64,000 nucleotides of DNA from Streptomyces sp. S.PNR 29 (GTDB lineage: Bacteria; Actinomycetota; Actinomycetes; Streptomycetales; Streptomycetaceae): the NCBI RefSeq assembly GCF_030386795.1, contig NZ_JANUQM010000003.1:496001-560000 (forward strand). The letters run 5' to 3'. Made by a program: the position numbers and the translations under genes. Under the pieces are notes generated by a model. That model saw only the letters and a list, made by a program, of their open reading frames with translations. It did no database searches and was not told the origin of the DNA. Positions 1 through 8,616 of the stretch are shown piece after piece (the first letter of the stretch is position 1; each line of letters opens with the position of its first letter).

Positions 1-1690
1 CCGCGTCGCGCACGCCCCGGTCGCCGAGGTACAGGTCGACGTCCCGGAGGAAGGTGGCGATGGTCCACTCGTCGACGTCGGTCCTGGCGGCCAGCCAGCT
101 CAACGGCCGTTGCAGGGCGCCCACCAGCCCCGCCCCGAATCCCTCCGTGGTCTCCGGCCCGTCCTGGGGCATGCCCGCCCGGGTGGCCGCCTCATGGAGC
201 ATCTGCTCGTAGGAGCCGGTGGGCGACTCCCGGGCGAACACCTGCGCCGCCGCCGCTGCGGCGGGGCCGGCCGCGCCGAGGCCGACCGCCCCGCTCACGC
301 TCTCCCTCCCGCTCACCAGGGCGTCCAACCGGTCGCCGTAGAACGGGAACCAGACGTCCGCCGGGTCGAGGGGGACCATCGCCGCGAGGGTCAGCCCCCG
401 GTTGAGGCCTGCCGTCCACGCCCGGCGCAGGTCGTCGGGAACCTGTCCCTGCTGGTCCCTGCCGTGCAGGAACACCAAGTGCCGCCGGCCGCCGAAGGCG
501 GTGCTCCGCGCGCGGCTGCCGTGCCGCATGGCCTCGGCGGCGGTCGCCTCGCCGATGCCGCCCGGTGGCGGCACTGTCACAGCCGTCGCGGTGCGCTCGG
601 GGGGCTCGGCGACGGGCCGTAGCGGTGACGGCGAGGGCCGGACCGGAGCGGCGGCCAGGCCCGAGTCCGGCCCCATCTCGGCCAGCAGCGCACGCCGCCC
701 GGCATCGAGGTCCAGCCGCGCGAGGTGCGCCAGGATCGAGCTGATGCGGACGCCCTCGTTGGCGACCCAGTCGATCGCGTCGTCGCCGTCGCCTCGGTCC
801 CACGGCCGGCCGTCCTTGCGCAGCACGCGCCCCTGGTCGTCCTTCTTCGGCACGCCGCTGTGGTGCAGGGCCACGACCTCCCACTGGTCGTTGAAGACCG
901 GTGAGCCCGAGTTGCCGGGTCTGGTGTCGGTCTTGTAGTGGACGAAGTCGTCGAGCCGCACGAGCACGGCGTTGTCGCGCAGCGCGATCTCCTTCAGGCG
1001 CCCGTCCGGATGGCCGATGATGTTCACCTTCTCCCCGAGCACCACCTTGCCGAGCTGAACGCTGAGCCGGTTCCAGCCGAAGATCTCCCCCGGCAGGCGG
1101 CCGTCGGGGCTGGGCGCGACCGCGACCAGGGCGAAGTCCAGGCGTCTGTCCGCCGCGAAGAAGGTGTCGGGGTCGAACTCCAGCCGGACGACCGTGTCGG
1201 GGACGTTGTCGGCCGTGACCTGCGCGTTGAACTCCGCGAAGCAGTGGCGGGCGAAGTCCCCGTCGGGCAGGACGTGGTGGTTGGTCATCAGGAGCCGCGG
1301 CGAGACCAGGAAGCCGGTGCCGTGCGGGAGCTCCCGGCCCTCGCGGCGCAGGGTGATCCGGGCGACGGTGGCCCCGGCCCGGACCCCGCGCGGCAGGAAG
1401 CTCCAGGCCTGCAGTTCGTTGGACAGGTCGATGATGCGCTCGTTGGCGTCGGGCAGGTCCATGGCCTCGGCATGGATGCCGGCCACCACGGCCGAGGGCG
1501 ACAGCCCGCCCCGGTCGAGGATCCGGTCGGCGCGCACGGCGAGCGCCTCCGGGTCGTCCGGGAAGCGCACCCCCGCCGCCAGCCGGCCCTCGACCTGCTC
1601 GCGCTGCGCGGCGGAGTCCCGGTACCGCCGCGCGGCCTCCGCCGTGGCCTGCTCCTGCAACTCCTCGTTCGACCGACCCGTCACGGGCAT
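1..1690 (-). CDS. Trypsin-like serine protease with C-terminal hydrolase-like region (3' end outside window)
   Basis: I translated the minus strand from the ATG at 1690; the frame stays open for 563 codons and runs off the left edge, so the C-terminus is missing. Residues about 100-330 form a chymotrypsin/V8-like fold: TNHHVL around 136-141 (His), RRLDFALV (Asp about 185) and GNSGSPVF (Ser about 261). A Pro-rich linker near 350-375 is followed by RRHLVFLHGRDQQG, a beta-strand/HG motif like that of alpha/beta hydrolases. The N-terminal 95 residues are helical and charged, with no signal peptide, so the protein is probably cytoplasmic. A 50-codon gene lies upstream on the same strand. Cytoplasmic proteases of this sort occur in actinobacterial conflict-type gene sets, but no NTPase partner is visible here. 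The protease call is firm; the role is unknown. Confidence 0.85.
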   Translation of the reverse strand, partial: MPVTGRSNEELQEQATAEAARRYRDSAAQREQVEGRLAAGVRFPDDPEALAVRADRILDRGGLSPSAVVAGIHAEAMDLPDANERIIDLSNELQAWSFLPRGVRAGATVARITLRREGRELPHGTGFLVSPRLLMTNHHVLPDGDFARHCFAEFNAQVTADNVPDTVVRLEFDPDTFFAADRRLDFALVAVAPSPDGRLPGEIFGWNRLSVQLGKVVLGEKVNIIGHPDGRLKEIALRDNAVLVRLDDFVHYKTDTRPGNSGSPVFNDQWEVVALHHSGVPKKDDQGRVLRKDGRPWDRGDGDDAIDWVANEGVRISSILAHLARLDLDAGRRALLAEMGPDSGLAAAPVRPSPSPLRPVAEPPERTATAVTVPPPGGIGEATAAEAMRHGSRARSTAFGGRRHLVFLHGRDQQGQVPDDLRRAWTAGLNRGLTLAAMVPLDPADVWFPFYGDRLDALVSGRESVSGAVGLGAAGPAAAAAAQVFARESPTGSYEQMLHEAATRAGMPQDGPETTEGFGAGLVGALQRPLSWLAARTDVDEWTIATFLRDVDLYLGDRGVRDA

Positions 1691-1813
1691 GGCACCCACC
1701 GTCCTGTTCTCGCTCCCGCTGTGTTCCTCAGCCAGTACTCGTCGGCGCGACCGGCACCGCAAGCCGAAGGGGTCCAACCGGTCCCACGGGGCCTCCCCGG
1801 GAGCGACAACAGC

Positions 1814-1850
1814 GGAGCCCCCGCTCGGCACCGATGCCGGCGGGGGCTCC
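1814..1850 (-). terminator. Hairpin downstream of the 50-residue peptide gene
   Basis: The arms ggagccccc (1814-1822) and gggggctcc (1842-1850) are exact inverted complements, with a GC-rich interior that pairs further. It sits just after the stop of the small minus-strand gene and before the protease start. No T-tract follows, as is common in Streptomyces, so it could reduce rather than abolish read-through into the protease gene. Confidence 0.55.
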
Positions 1851-1872
1851 GAAGTGTGTGAAAAGTCCGCGG

Positions 1873-2025
1873 TTACGAGGCCGAGGTCCCGGCCGGGCGG
1901 ATCCACAGCCGCTGTCCGATGGCGGCTGCCTGCTGAACGATACGGTTGACGGAGGCGGCGTCCACGACGGTGGTGTCCACGGGCGTGCCGTCGACGTCGT
2001 CGAGTCGCAAGATTTCGAAGCGCAT
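1873..2025 (-). CDS. 50-residue conserved-looking small protein upstream of the protease
   Basis: The ATG at 2025 is preceded by GGGAGAAG, a good ribosome binding site. An in-frame start further upstream (2082) would add a basic N-terminus without a comparable site. The product begins MRFEILRLDDVDG and ends RPAGTSAS; it is acidic at the N-terminus and has no cysteine, signal peptide or membrane segment. The sequence has the look of a conserved actinobacterial small protein, and I half-remember close relatives in other Streptomyces, but I know no function. It is transcribed toward the protease gene with a hairpin between them, so they could share a promoter with reduced read-through. A peptide substrate or regulator of the protease is possible; nothing in the sequence proves it. 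Confidence 0.6.
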   Translation of the reverse strand: MRFEILRLDDVDGTPVDTTVVDAASVNRIVQQAAAIGQRLWIRPAGTSAS

Positions 2026-2227
2026 GGGCTTCTCCCTTCGTCTGGTCATCCTCCTGAGGAGAACTACTGGCGGATGGCCCACGGGGCGCAGTGCCCCGTG
2101 TTCCGTATGTAGTCAACGAGCTTCGTGTTACAAACATTCCCTACGCTAAAGAAATTTTTCGAACATCTAATTACTGACCGGTAAGGCGGTTGGTGCAGGA
2201 CTGACCGGGACCGGTTGTGTTCGCAGC

Positions 2228-3148
2228 GTGACCGCCGGGACAATGGACGTGATGAACGACGACCTCGCGGCCCTCCGCGCCCGCATCGACCGCACCAACG
2301 AGCTGCTGCAGCGCATGCTCGCCGAGGTGGCGAAGACGCCCTCGACCCATGCGATCTTCGTCGACGCGGGGTATCTGTACGCGGCCACGGGACGCCTGGT
2401 CGCCGGGACCGAGGACCGCCGGGCCTTCGACCTGGACGCCGAGGGGCTGATCGAGGCACTCATCGACAAGGCCCGCACGATCTTCGCGGACAGCCGGCTG
2501 CTGCGGGTCTACTGGTACGACGGTGCGCGGCGCCGGATCCACACGGCGGAGCAGCAGTCCATCGCGGAACTGCCGGATGTCAAGGTCCGCCTGGGCAACC
2601 TCAACGCCAACAACCAGCAGAAGGGCGTCGACTCCCTGATCAGGACCGACCTGGAGTCCCTCGCCCGGCACCGCGCCATCAGCGACGCCGCCCTGCTCGG
2701 CGGCGACGAGGACCTGGTGTCGGCGGTCGAGGCGGCGCAGGGCTACGGCGCCCGCGTCCACCTGTGGGGCATCGAGGCGCCCGAGGGCCGCAACCAGGCG
2801 GAGCCCCTGCTCTGGGAGGTCGACTCCCAGCGCACCTTCGACCTCGACTTCTTCAAGCCGTACGTCTCCCGGCGCACGGCCCCCGCGTACGAGGCGGCGA
2901 GTGCGGGCCGGCCGACCCGCGAGGACGTCCGCTTCGTGGGCGCGCAGATCGCGGCGAAATGGCTGGCGGCGCGGGGCAGGGAATCGCTGGTGGAACTTCT
3001 GCCCGGACACCCCTATCTCCCCGGCTCGGTCGACCAGGACCTGCTGGTGGAGGCCGAGGGCCTGCTGCAGTACTCACTGCGCGGCCAGGCCGACCTGCGG
3101 CGGGCCTTGCGGGACGGCTTCTGGGAGCATCTGCAGACGCAGTACTAG
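2228..3148 (+). CDS. NYN-domain (PIN-like) putative ribonuclease
   Basis: About 300 residues. The N-terminal helix (about residues 8-30) is followed by HAIFVDAGYLYAA, the first acidic strand of the NYN/LabA family (COG1432). Next come KGVDSLIRTDL and LLGGDEDLVSAVEAAQGYGARV, the remaining conserved Asp-bearing strands. The family is PIN-like and is expected to cleave RNA with Mg2+. The GTG at 2228 is the longest start; ATGs at 2243 and 2252 are credible alternatives because no strong ribosome binding site marks any of them. The stop codon (3146-3148) takes its last G from an inserted MITE remnant. The gene converges on the hydrolase to its right. The RNA target is unknown. Confidence 0.8.
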   Translation: MTAGTMDVMNDDLAALRARIDRTNELLQRMLAEVAKTPSTHAIFVDAGYLYAATGRLVAGTEDRRAFDLDAEGLIEALIDKARTIFADSRLLRVYWYDGARRRIHTAEQQSIAELPDVKVRLGNLNANNQQKGVDSLIRTDLESLARHRAISDAALLGGDEDLVSAVEAAQGYGARVHLWGIEAPEGRNQAEPLLWEVDSQRTFDLDFFKPYVSRRTAPAYEAASAGRPTREDVRFVGAQIAAKWLAARGRESLVELLPGHPYLPGSVDQDLLVEAEGLLQYSLRGQADLRRALRDGFWEHLQTQY

Positions 3149-3189
3149 GCCCTGTCGTTTGGATCAGGCCGGCCGTGAGGTGCGGTGCG
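3148..3189. repeat. 42-bp remnant of the MITE found at 57822-58005
   Basis: This 42-bp stretch matches, at 41 of 42 positions, the reverse complement of the right end of the element at 57822-58005, beginning with the terminal repeat ggccctgtcg. It is preceded by TA (3146-3147), and another TA follows at 3192-3193. It fills the whole gap between two convergent genes and touches both stop codons. The single substitution lies in the terminal repeat. Confidence 0.8.
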
Positions 3190-3190
3190 C

Positions 3191-4069
3191 CTAGGCGGCT
3201 TCGCCGAGGATGCCGTCCCAGAAGTCGGCGAGGGCTTCGGCGGTCGGCAGGGGCTGGTCGGCGGCCGGGGAGTGTTCGGCGCCGACGATGACGGTCCGGT
3301 GCGCGCGCAGCCGTACGGCCATGTCGTCCAGGACCGGCACCGGCCAGGTGTCGTCGCGTTCCCCCGACAGCACGTGGAACGGCAGCGGCACGGCGGCGAG
3401 TTCGGCGACGCGGTCCGGCTCGGTGCACAACTGGCGTCCCGTGGCGAGGAGCTGCGCGGGCTTGGTGGCCAGCCAGCGGCGGCGCAGCTGCTCCTGGCCG
3501 CCGATGCCGCGGGCGGGGCCGCCGACCTCCTCGGGCGGGCCCATGGCCTCGATGGCCGCCCAGACCTCGGCCATGGTCATCACCGTGAGCGCATCCCGCA
3601 GGATCTTCACGCGCTGCTGCTGCGAGACGGAGATCTCGGCCGGGCCGGACGCGATGAGGGTGAGCGAGGCGAAGGGGGAGTGGTCGAGGAGGACGGCGGC
3701 CCGGGCGATCTGTCCGCCGAGGGAGTGCCCGACGAGGTGCACGGGCGCGCCGAGCGCCTCGGCCTGCGCGAGCACGTCCCGTGCCAGTTCCCTCTGCGCG
3801 TAGGCGGATTCGTCGTCCTGCGGCCCGTCGGACTCGTGCTGCCCACGCCCGTCCACGGCGACGGTACGGTACCCGCGCGCCGCGAGCGGTTCGTGCAGCA
3901 GCGTGAAGTCCTCCTTGCTCCCGGTGAACCCCGGGAGCATCAGCACGACCCCCTTCGGCTCCACCCCGTCGGCCACGGACGTGTCGACGACGGCGAACTC
4001 ACCACGCGCGGTACGGAGTGGGTACGCGCGCGCGTGGGGTGGCGGGGTGAAGGTGACGTGCCTGCTCAC
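3191..4069 (-). CDS. Alpha/beta hydrolase
   Basis: 292 residues with the full hydrolase layout: oxyanion strand VVLMLPGFTGS near residue 41, nucleophile elbow GHSLGG, acid in SGERDDTWP and catalytic His in GAEHSP near the C-terminus. No signal peptide, so cytoplasmic. The substrate cannot be told from sequence. The GTG at 4069 lacks a ribosome binding site; instead TACCCT (minus strand, 4081-4076) lies six bases before it, which suggests a leaderless transcript. The TAG stop abuts the MITE remnant shared with the convergent NYN gene. Confidence 0.85.
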   Translation of the reverse strand: MSRHVTFTPPPHARAYPLRTARGEFAVVDTSVADGVEPKGVVLMLPGFTGSKEDFTLLHEPLAARGYRTVAVDGRGQHESDGPQDDESAYAQRELARDVLAQAEALGAPVHLVGHSLGGQIARAAVLLDHSPFASLTLIASGPAEISVSQQQRVKILRDALTVMTMAEVWAAIEAMGPPEEVGGPARGIGGQEQLRRRWLATKPAQLLATGRQLCTEPDRVAELAAVPLPFHVLSGERDDTWPVPVLDDMAVRLRAHRTVIVGAEHSPAADQPLPTAEALADFWDGILGEAA

Positions 4070-4196
4070 GGGGTGAGGGTATCGGGTGGGGTGGGGGTGT
4101 GTGGTGGGGCGGAGGAGTGCGGTGGGGCTTTTTGTTCCGCCGTTGCCGGTGCCGTTGCCGTTGCGGCCGCGGCTGCCTCGGAGCAGGGCCGGGAAC

Positions 4197-4238
4197 GCCG
4201 ACGGCCCGGCCCCCGTGGTGGGGGACCGGGCCGTCGGC
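4197..4238 (-). terminator. Intrinsic terminator after the DEAD-box helicase gene
   Basis: gccgacggcccgg at the left is complementary to ccgggccgtcggc at the right, and ccccc/ggggg extend the stem around a short loop. It starts a few bases beyond the helicase stop codon at 4245 on the minus strand. Confidence 0.75.
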
Positions 4239-4244
4239 AGGAGA

Positions 4245-7124
4245 TCAGCCCTCCGTGGGCTCGGCAGCCGCCGTGGCCTTACGGGTCCGGCGCCGCGGCG
4301 CGGCCTCCGGCTCCTGCGTGGCCTGCGCCGGGATGTCGGCGGAGGCGGTGGGTTCGGCGGCCTTGCGGGTCCGGCGGCGCGGCTTGGCGTCCGTCCCGTC
4401 GACGGCCTCCGCGGGGGCGGCGGTCTTCCGGGTGCGGCGCGGCTTGGCCTCCGTGGCCTCCGGCTCCTCCGCGGGGGCGGCGGTCTTCCGGGTGCGGCGG
4501 GGCTTGGTCTCCGTGGCCTCGGGCTCCTGCGCGGCGGCAGTGGCCTTGCGGGTGCGGCGGGGCTTGGCCTCCGTGCCCTCGGCCGTGTCGACGGCGGCTT
4601 CCGCCGCGGCGGCCGTCTTCCGCGTGCGCCGCGGCTTCGCCTCGGCTGCGGCCTCCGGCTCCTGAGCCGTCTGCGCCGGGATGTCGGCGGAGGCGGTGGG
4701 TTCGGCGGCCTTGCGGGTCCGGCGGCGCGGCTTGGCGTCCGTGCCTTCGGCGGTGTCGACGGCGGCCTCCGCCGTGGCGGTGGCCTTGCGGGTGCGGCGC
4801 GGCTTGGCCTCCGTGGCCTCCGGCTCGTCCGCGGGGGCGGCGGTCTTCCGGGTGCGGCGGGGCTTGGTCTCCGTGGCCTCGGGCTCCTGCGCGGCGGCGG
4901 TGGCCTTGCGGGTGCGGCGGGGCTTGGTCTCCGTGCCCTCGGCCGTGTCGACGGCGGCTTCCGCCGCGGCGGCCGTCTTCCGCGTGCGGCGCGGCTTGGC
5001 GTCGGCGGCCTCGGCCGCGTCAGCCGCAGCCGGCGCCTCGTCCGTGGCCGTCGCCTTGCGGGTGCGGCGCGGCTTGGCGTCAGTGCCCTCGGCGCTGTCG
5101 ACGGCGGTCTCCGCCGCGGCCGTCGCCTTGCGGGTGCGTCGGCGCGGGTTCGCCGGGGCCTCGGCGGCCTCGGGGGTCGTGCCCTCGGCCGTGTCGACGG
5201 CGGCCTGTGCGGCCTCCGGCGCCGGGGAGGCCGTCACCGGCTGCTCCGCCGCCTTGCGGGTGCGTCGGCGCGGCTTCGCCGGGGCCTCGGTGGCCTCCGG
5301 GGTCGTGCCTTCCGCCGTGTCGACGGCGATCTGCGCGGCCTCCGGGGTGTCGCCGGCCGCCGTCGCCGGCCGCTCCGCCGGCGCCCCGCCGCGCGTACGG
5401 CGGCGGCGCGGCTCGGCCGGGGCCTCGGTGGCCTGCGGAGCCGTACCCTCCGCCGTGTCGACGGCGGTCTCAGGTGCCGTGGTGTCGATGGCCGTGGCCG
5501 TCGCCGGCTGCTGGGCCGGCGCTCCGCCGCGGGTGCGGCGACGGCGGCGCAGGGTGCGGGGAGCCTCGGCGGTCTCCTCGCCGGTCACGGCCTCCACGGC
5601 CGTCCCGGAGGGCTGCGCGTCCAGCGGAGCCCCACCGCGCGTACGGCGGCGGCGACGCGGCGTACGGGCCGGACGCTCGCGGTCGGCGGAGCGGGCCTCG
5701 CCCCGACCGTCCCGGCCGCGCCCGCGGCCCCGGCCGCCCGGCTCGCCCAGGTCCTCGAGCTCCTCGGCGTCCAGCCCGGCGCGCGTGCGCTCCGAACGCG
5801 GCAGGACGCCCTTCGTGCCCTCGGGGATGCCCAGGTCGGCGAACAGGTGCGGGGACGTGGAGTACGTCTCCGGCGGGTCGCTGAAGTCGAGCTCCAGCGC
5901 CTTGTTGATCAGCTGCCAGCGCGGAATGTCGTCCCAGTCGACCAGCGTGATCGCCGTACCCTTCGCACCCGCGCGGCCGGTACGGCCGATGCGGTGCAGG
6001 TACGTCTTCTCGTCCTCCGGCGACTGGTAGTTGACGACGTGCGTCACGCCCTCGACGTCGATGCCGCGGGCGGCGACGTCGGTGCAGACGAGGACGTCCA
6101 CCTTGCCGTTGCGGAAGGCACGCAGCGCCTGCTCACGGGCGCCCTGGCCGAGGTCGCCGTGGACCGCGCCGGAGGCGAAGCCGCGCTGCTTCAGCTGGTC
6201 GGCCAGGTCGGCCGCCGTGCGCTTGGTGCGGCAGAAGACCATGGCCAGTCCGCGGCCCTCGGCCTGCAGTATCCGCGCGACCATCTCGGGCTTGTCCATG
6301 TTGTGCGCGCGGTAGACGAACTGCTTGATGTTCGCGACCGTCACGCCCTCGTCGTCCGGCGCGGTGGCACGGATGTGCGTCGGCTGCGACATGTAGCGCC
6401 GGGCCAGCCCGATGACCGCGCCCGGCATGGTCGCCGAGAACAGCATCGTCTGGCGCCTGGCCGGAAGCATGTCGATGATCTTCTCGACATCGGGCAGGAA
6501 GCCCAGGTCGAGCATCTCGTCGGCCTCGTCGAGGACCAGGCACTTGACGTGCTTCAGGTTCAGCTTCTTCTGCCCGGCGAGGTCGAGCAGCCGGCCCGGG
6601 GTGCCGACGACCACGTCGACGCCCTTCTTCAGGGCCTCGACCTGGGGCTCGTAGGCCCGGCCGCCGTAGATCGCGGTCACCCGCACATTGCGCACCTTGC
6701 CCGCGGTCAGCAGGTCGTTGGTGACCTGCGTGCACAGCTCGCGCGTGGGGACGACGACAAGCGCCTGCGGGGCGTCCGTGAGGTCCTCGGGCCTGGCGCG
6801 CCCGGCCTCCACGTCGACGGGGACGGTGACGCGCTCCAGGAGCGGAAGGCCGAAGCCCAGCGTCTTGCCGGTGCCGGTCTTGGCCTGGCCGATGACGTCC
6901 GTGCCCGAGAGGGCCACGGGCAGCGTCATCTCCTGGATGGGGAAGGGAGTGGTGATGCCGACGGCTTCCAGGGCCTCGGCGGTCTCGGGGAGGATCCCGA
7001 GTTCTCGAAACGTCGTAGTCAGGGTTACTGCCTCTTCTGTGTGCGCGGCGCGAGGCGAGCGCGGGGGTCGTGTACGGACCGTGCCGGGGACGTCGGCTGC
7101 CTTACGGGCGGTGCCGTAGGGCAC
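4245..7124 (-). CDS. DEAD-box RNA helicase with long Arg/Lys/Ala-rich repeat tail
   Basis: The helicase core covers roughly residues 35-420: Q motif FRELGILP...PFPIQE, Walker A AKTGTGKT, PTRELC, TPGRLLDL, DEAD in VLDEADEML, SAT in FSATMP, and YLHRIGRTGRAG. Such enzymes remodel RNA and cold-stress or ribosomal complexes in the cytoplasm. The remaining half is low-complexity: three RTRGGAP units, then 14 RTRK units separated by Ala/Glu/Thr-rich spacers, likely a flexible RNA-binding tail. Part of it duplicated recently at DNA level. The GTG at 7124 gives 959 residues but has no ribosome binding site. AGAAGAGG lies eight bases before a CTG at 7022, which would place translation at LTTTFREL, so a CTG start is possible. 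Confidence 0.93.
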   Translation of the reverse strand: MPYGTARKAADVPGTVRTRPPRSPRAAHTEEAVTLTTTFRELGILPETAEALEAVGITTPFPIQEMTLPVALSGTDVIGQAKTGTGKTLGFGLPLLERVTVPVDVEAGRARPEDLTDAPQALVVVPTRELCTQVTNDLLTAGKVRNVRVTAIYGGRAYEPQVEALKKGVDVVVGTPGRLLDLAGQKKLNLKHVKCLVLDEADEMLDLGFLPDVEKIIDMLPARRQTMLFSATMPGAVIGLARRYMSQPTHIRATAPDDEGVTVANIKQFVYRAHNMDKPEMVARILQAEGRGLAMVFCRTKRTAADLADQLKQRGFASGAVHGDLGQGAREQALRAFRNGKVDVLVCTDVAARGIDVEGVTHVVNYQSPEDEKTYLHRIGRTGRAGAKGTAITLVDWDDIPRWQLINKALELDFSDPPETYSTSPHLFADLGIPEGTKGVLPRSERTRAGLDAEELEDLGEPGGRGRGRGRDGRGEARSADRERPARTPRRRRRTRGGAPLDAQPSGTAVEAVTGEETAEAPRTLRRRRRTRGGAPAQQPATATAIDTTAPETAVDTAEGTAPQATEAPAEPRRRRTRGGAPAERPATAAGDTPEAAQIAVDTAEGTTPEATEAPAKPRRRTRKAAEQPVTASPAPEAAQAAVDTAEGTTPEAAEAPANPRRRTRKATAAAETAVDSAEGTDAKPRRTRKATATDEAPAAADAAEAADAKPRRTRKTAAAAEAAVDTAEGTETKPRRTRKATAAAQEPEATETKPRRTRKTAAPADEPEATEAKPRRTRKATATAEAAVDTAEGTDAKPRRRTRKAAEPTASADIPAQTAQEPEAAAEAKPRRTRKTAAAAEAAVDTAEGTEAKPRRTRKATAAAQEPEATETKPRRTRKTAAPAEEPEATEAKPRRTRKTAAPAEAVDGTDAKPRRRTRKAAEPTASADIPAQATQEPEAAPRRRTRKATAAAEPTEG
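4325..4990 (-). repeat. In-gene duplication within the helicase tail (about 0.35 kb offset)
   Basis: About 70 bases at 4325-4393 recur nearly unchanged at 4673-4741, an offset of 348 bases (116 codons). The flanking blocks, for example 4441-4625 against 4801-4985, recur with only scattered substitutions at an offset of 360 bases (120 codons). Both offsets are multiples of three, so the frame is kept. This is a copy-number change of Arg/Lys-rich units rather than slow divergence. Confidence 0.8.
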
Positions 7125-7412
7125 GGGACCACTGCCGACGCTCTAGCGCTCGTACCGCTGAGGGGTCCCCCCGATCGTCGTACGCATAGTGCGCCGTACG
7201 GTCATGGAGGGCTGTCGGGTCGGAGCCGATCGGGCCACCGACCGGGCATCCTCATACGTGTGGCCTGTCGAATACGTCGGAGTATTCAGCAGGCGCATTA
7301 CCACCATACCCCGGAATCGCGCACACGCGATGGCCGATTTGGTCACGTAGTCGTCGTCACACTGGATGACCAGGACCTTCCTCGGCCCGGCGAGCGGACT
7401 ATTGTGCGCTGC

Positions 7413-8159
7413 ATGACGAGCTCTGACAAGCCTGACCACCCCGCAGACGCCCCCGCCGAACACACCTCGGTCGCCGCCCTGGACTGGGCGACGGCCTCCG
7501 CCGACCCGCAGTACCGCGCCGCGGTCGTGGATCTGCTCGGTGCGCTCGCCTACGGGGAGCTGGCGGCGTTCGAGCGGCTCGCGGAGGACGCCAAGCTGGC
7601 ACCCACGCTGGAGGACAAGGCGGAGCTGGCGAAGATGGCGTCGGCCGAGTTCCACCACTTCGAGAGGCTGCGCGACCGGCTCGCCGAGATCGGCGAGGAG
7701 CCCACCTTCGCGATGGAGCCGTTCGTCGCGGCCTACGACGGCTTCCACAAGCAGACGGCTCCCTCGGACTGGCTGGAGGGGCTCGTCAAGGCGTACGTCG
7801 GCGACTCGATCGCCAGCGACTTCTACCGCGAGGTCGCCGCCCGGCTCGACTCCGACACCCGCTCCCTGGTCCTCGCCGTGCTCGACGACACCGGGCACGG
7901 CGGCTTCGCCGTGGAGAAGGTGCGCGCGGCGATCGACGCCGACCCGCGCGTGGGCGGCCGGCTGGCGCTGTGGGCGCGGCGGCTGATGGGCGAGGCCCTG
8001 TCGCAGTCCCAGCGGGTGGTCGCCGACCGGGACGCACTGTCGACGATGCTCGTGGGCGGCGTCGCGGACGGCTTCGACCTCGCCGAGGTCGGCAAGATGT
8101 TCTCCCGGATCACCGAGGCGCACACCAAGCGGATGGCTGCGCTGGGGCTGGCCGCCTGA
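7413..8159 (+). CDS. Ferritin-like fold protein (MiaE-like)
   Basis: 248 residues, mainly helical. Carboxylate/His motifs typical of ferritin-like di-iron helices are visible: GELAAFERLAEDA, ASAEFHHFERL and, further on, DDTGHGGFAVEKV. The family resembles the tRNA hydroxylase MiaE domain (MiaE_2), but substrate and activity in actinobacteria are not established to my knowledge. The ATG at 7413 has no ribosome binding site; TATTGT at 7400-7405 lies seven bases upstream, suggesting a leaderless message. It diverges from the DEAD-box helicase across a 288-base spacer in which I see no gene. Confidence 0.8.
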   Translation: MTSSDKPDHPADAPAEHTSVAALDWATASADPQYRAAVVDLLGALAYGELAAFERLAEDAKLAPTLEDKAELAKMASAEFHHFERLRDRLAEIGEEPTFAMEPFVAAYDGFHKQTAPSDWLEGLVKAYVGDSIASDFYREVAARLDSDTRSLVLAVLDDTGHGGFAVEKVRAAIDADPRVGGRLALWARRLMGEALSQSQRVVADRDALSTMLVGGVADGFDLAEVGKMFSRITEAHTKRMAALGLAA

Positions 8160-8212
8160 CGCCGGTCACCGGCGCCTGAGCAGACGCACGGGGTTCCGCC
8201 GCCGGCGGCCGG

Positions 8213-8482
8213 TCAGGCGGTCGCCGACCGGCGGCGGAGTCTTCCCGAGGGGCGCAGCAGCAGCGACAGCGAGGCCGCCGAGACGGTCGCCGCGCCGATG
8301 AGGATCAGCAGGAGGTTGCCGGCGTCCAGCGCGCTGTGCGTGACGAAGGCGCCGAAGAGGGCTCCGGCGACACCCGTCGGCAGGACGAGGGCGCGGGCCG
8401 GGAGGCGGTGCGACAGGCGATGGGTGGCGGCCCATGCCAGGGCGAGGCCGAGGATGGCGGAGCTGAGCGCTTCCAAGAGCAT
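8213..8482 (-). CDS. Small integral membrane protein
   Basis: 89 residues from the ATG at 8482 (MLLEALSSAILGLALAW). Three hydrophobic segments are visible (about 5-17, 27-45 and 50-70), ending in a basic tail RPSGRLRRRSATA that should face the cytoplasm. A longer reading from 8518 adds a hydrophilic stretch without a better ribosome site. It converges on the ferritin-like gene, 53 bases away. No family assigned. Confidence 0.6.
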   Translation of the reverse strand: MLLEALSSAILGLALAWAATHRLSHRLPARALVLPTGVAGALFGAFVTHSALDAGNLLLILIGAATVSAASLSLLLRPSGRLRRRSATA

Positions 8483-8616
8483 GTCGGGGTCCCTCCCACA
8501 TGGCCGGCCTGCCCACAACGGTCGTAGCCCGTCTTACCCCTGACCTGCGGAATGCAATCATCACCTGTGGGCGACCTGTGCTCCATCTGTGGAGGAAGAC
8601 CCCCGGTCGGCACTGA

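Noticed and set aside
1..2025. A complete anti-phage conflict system around the protease
   Set aside because: No NTPase, effector-associated domain or nuclease is visible on the right side, and the left side is outside the window.
3185..8159. Very long + strand frames (899 and 1357 codons) opposite the helicase
   Set aside because: They are antisense shadows of the high-GC repeat gene on the minus strand; they show no domain. Only the last part of the second frame (from 7413) is a real gene.
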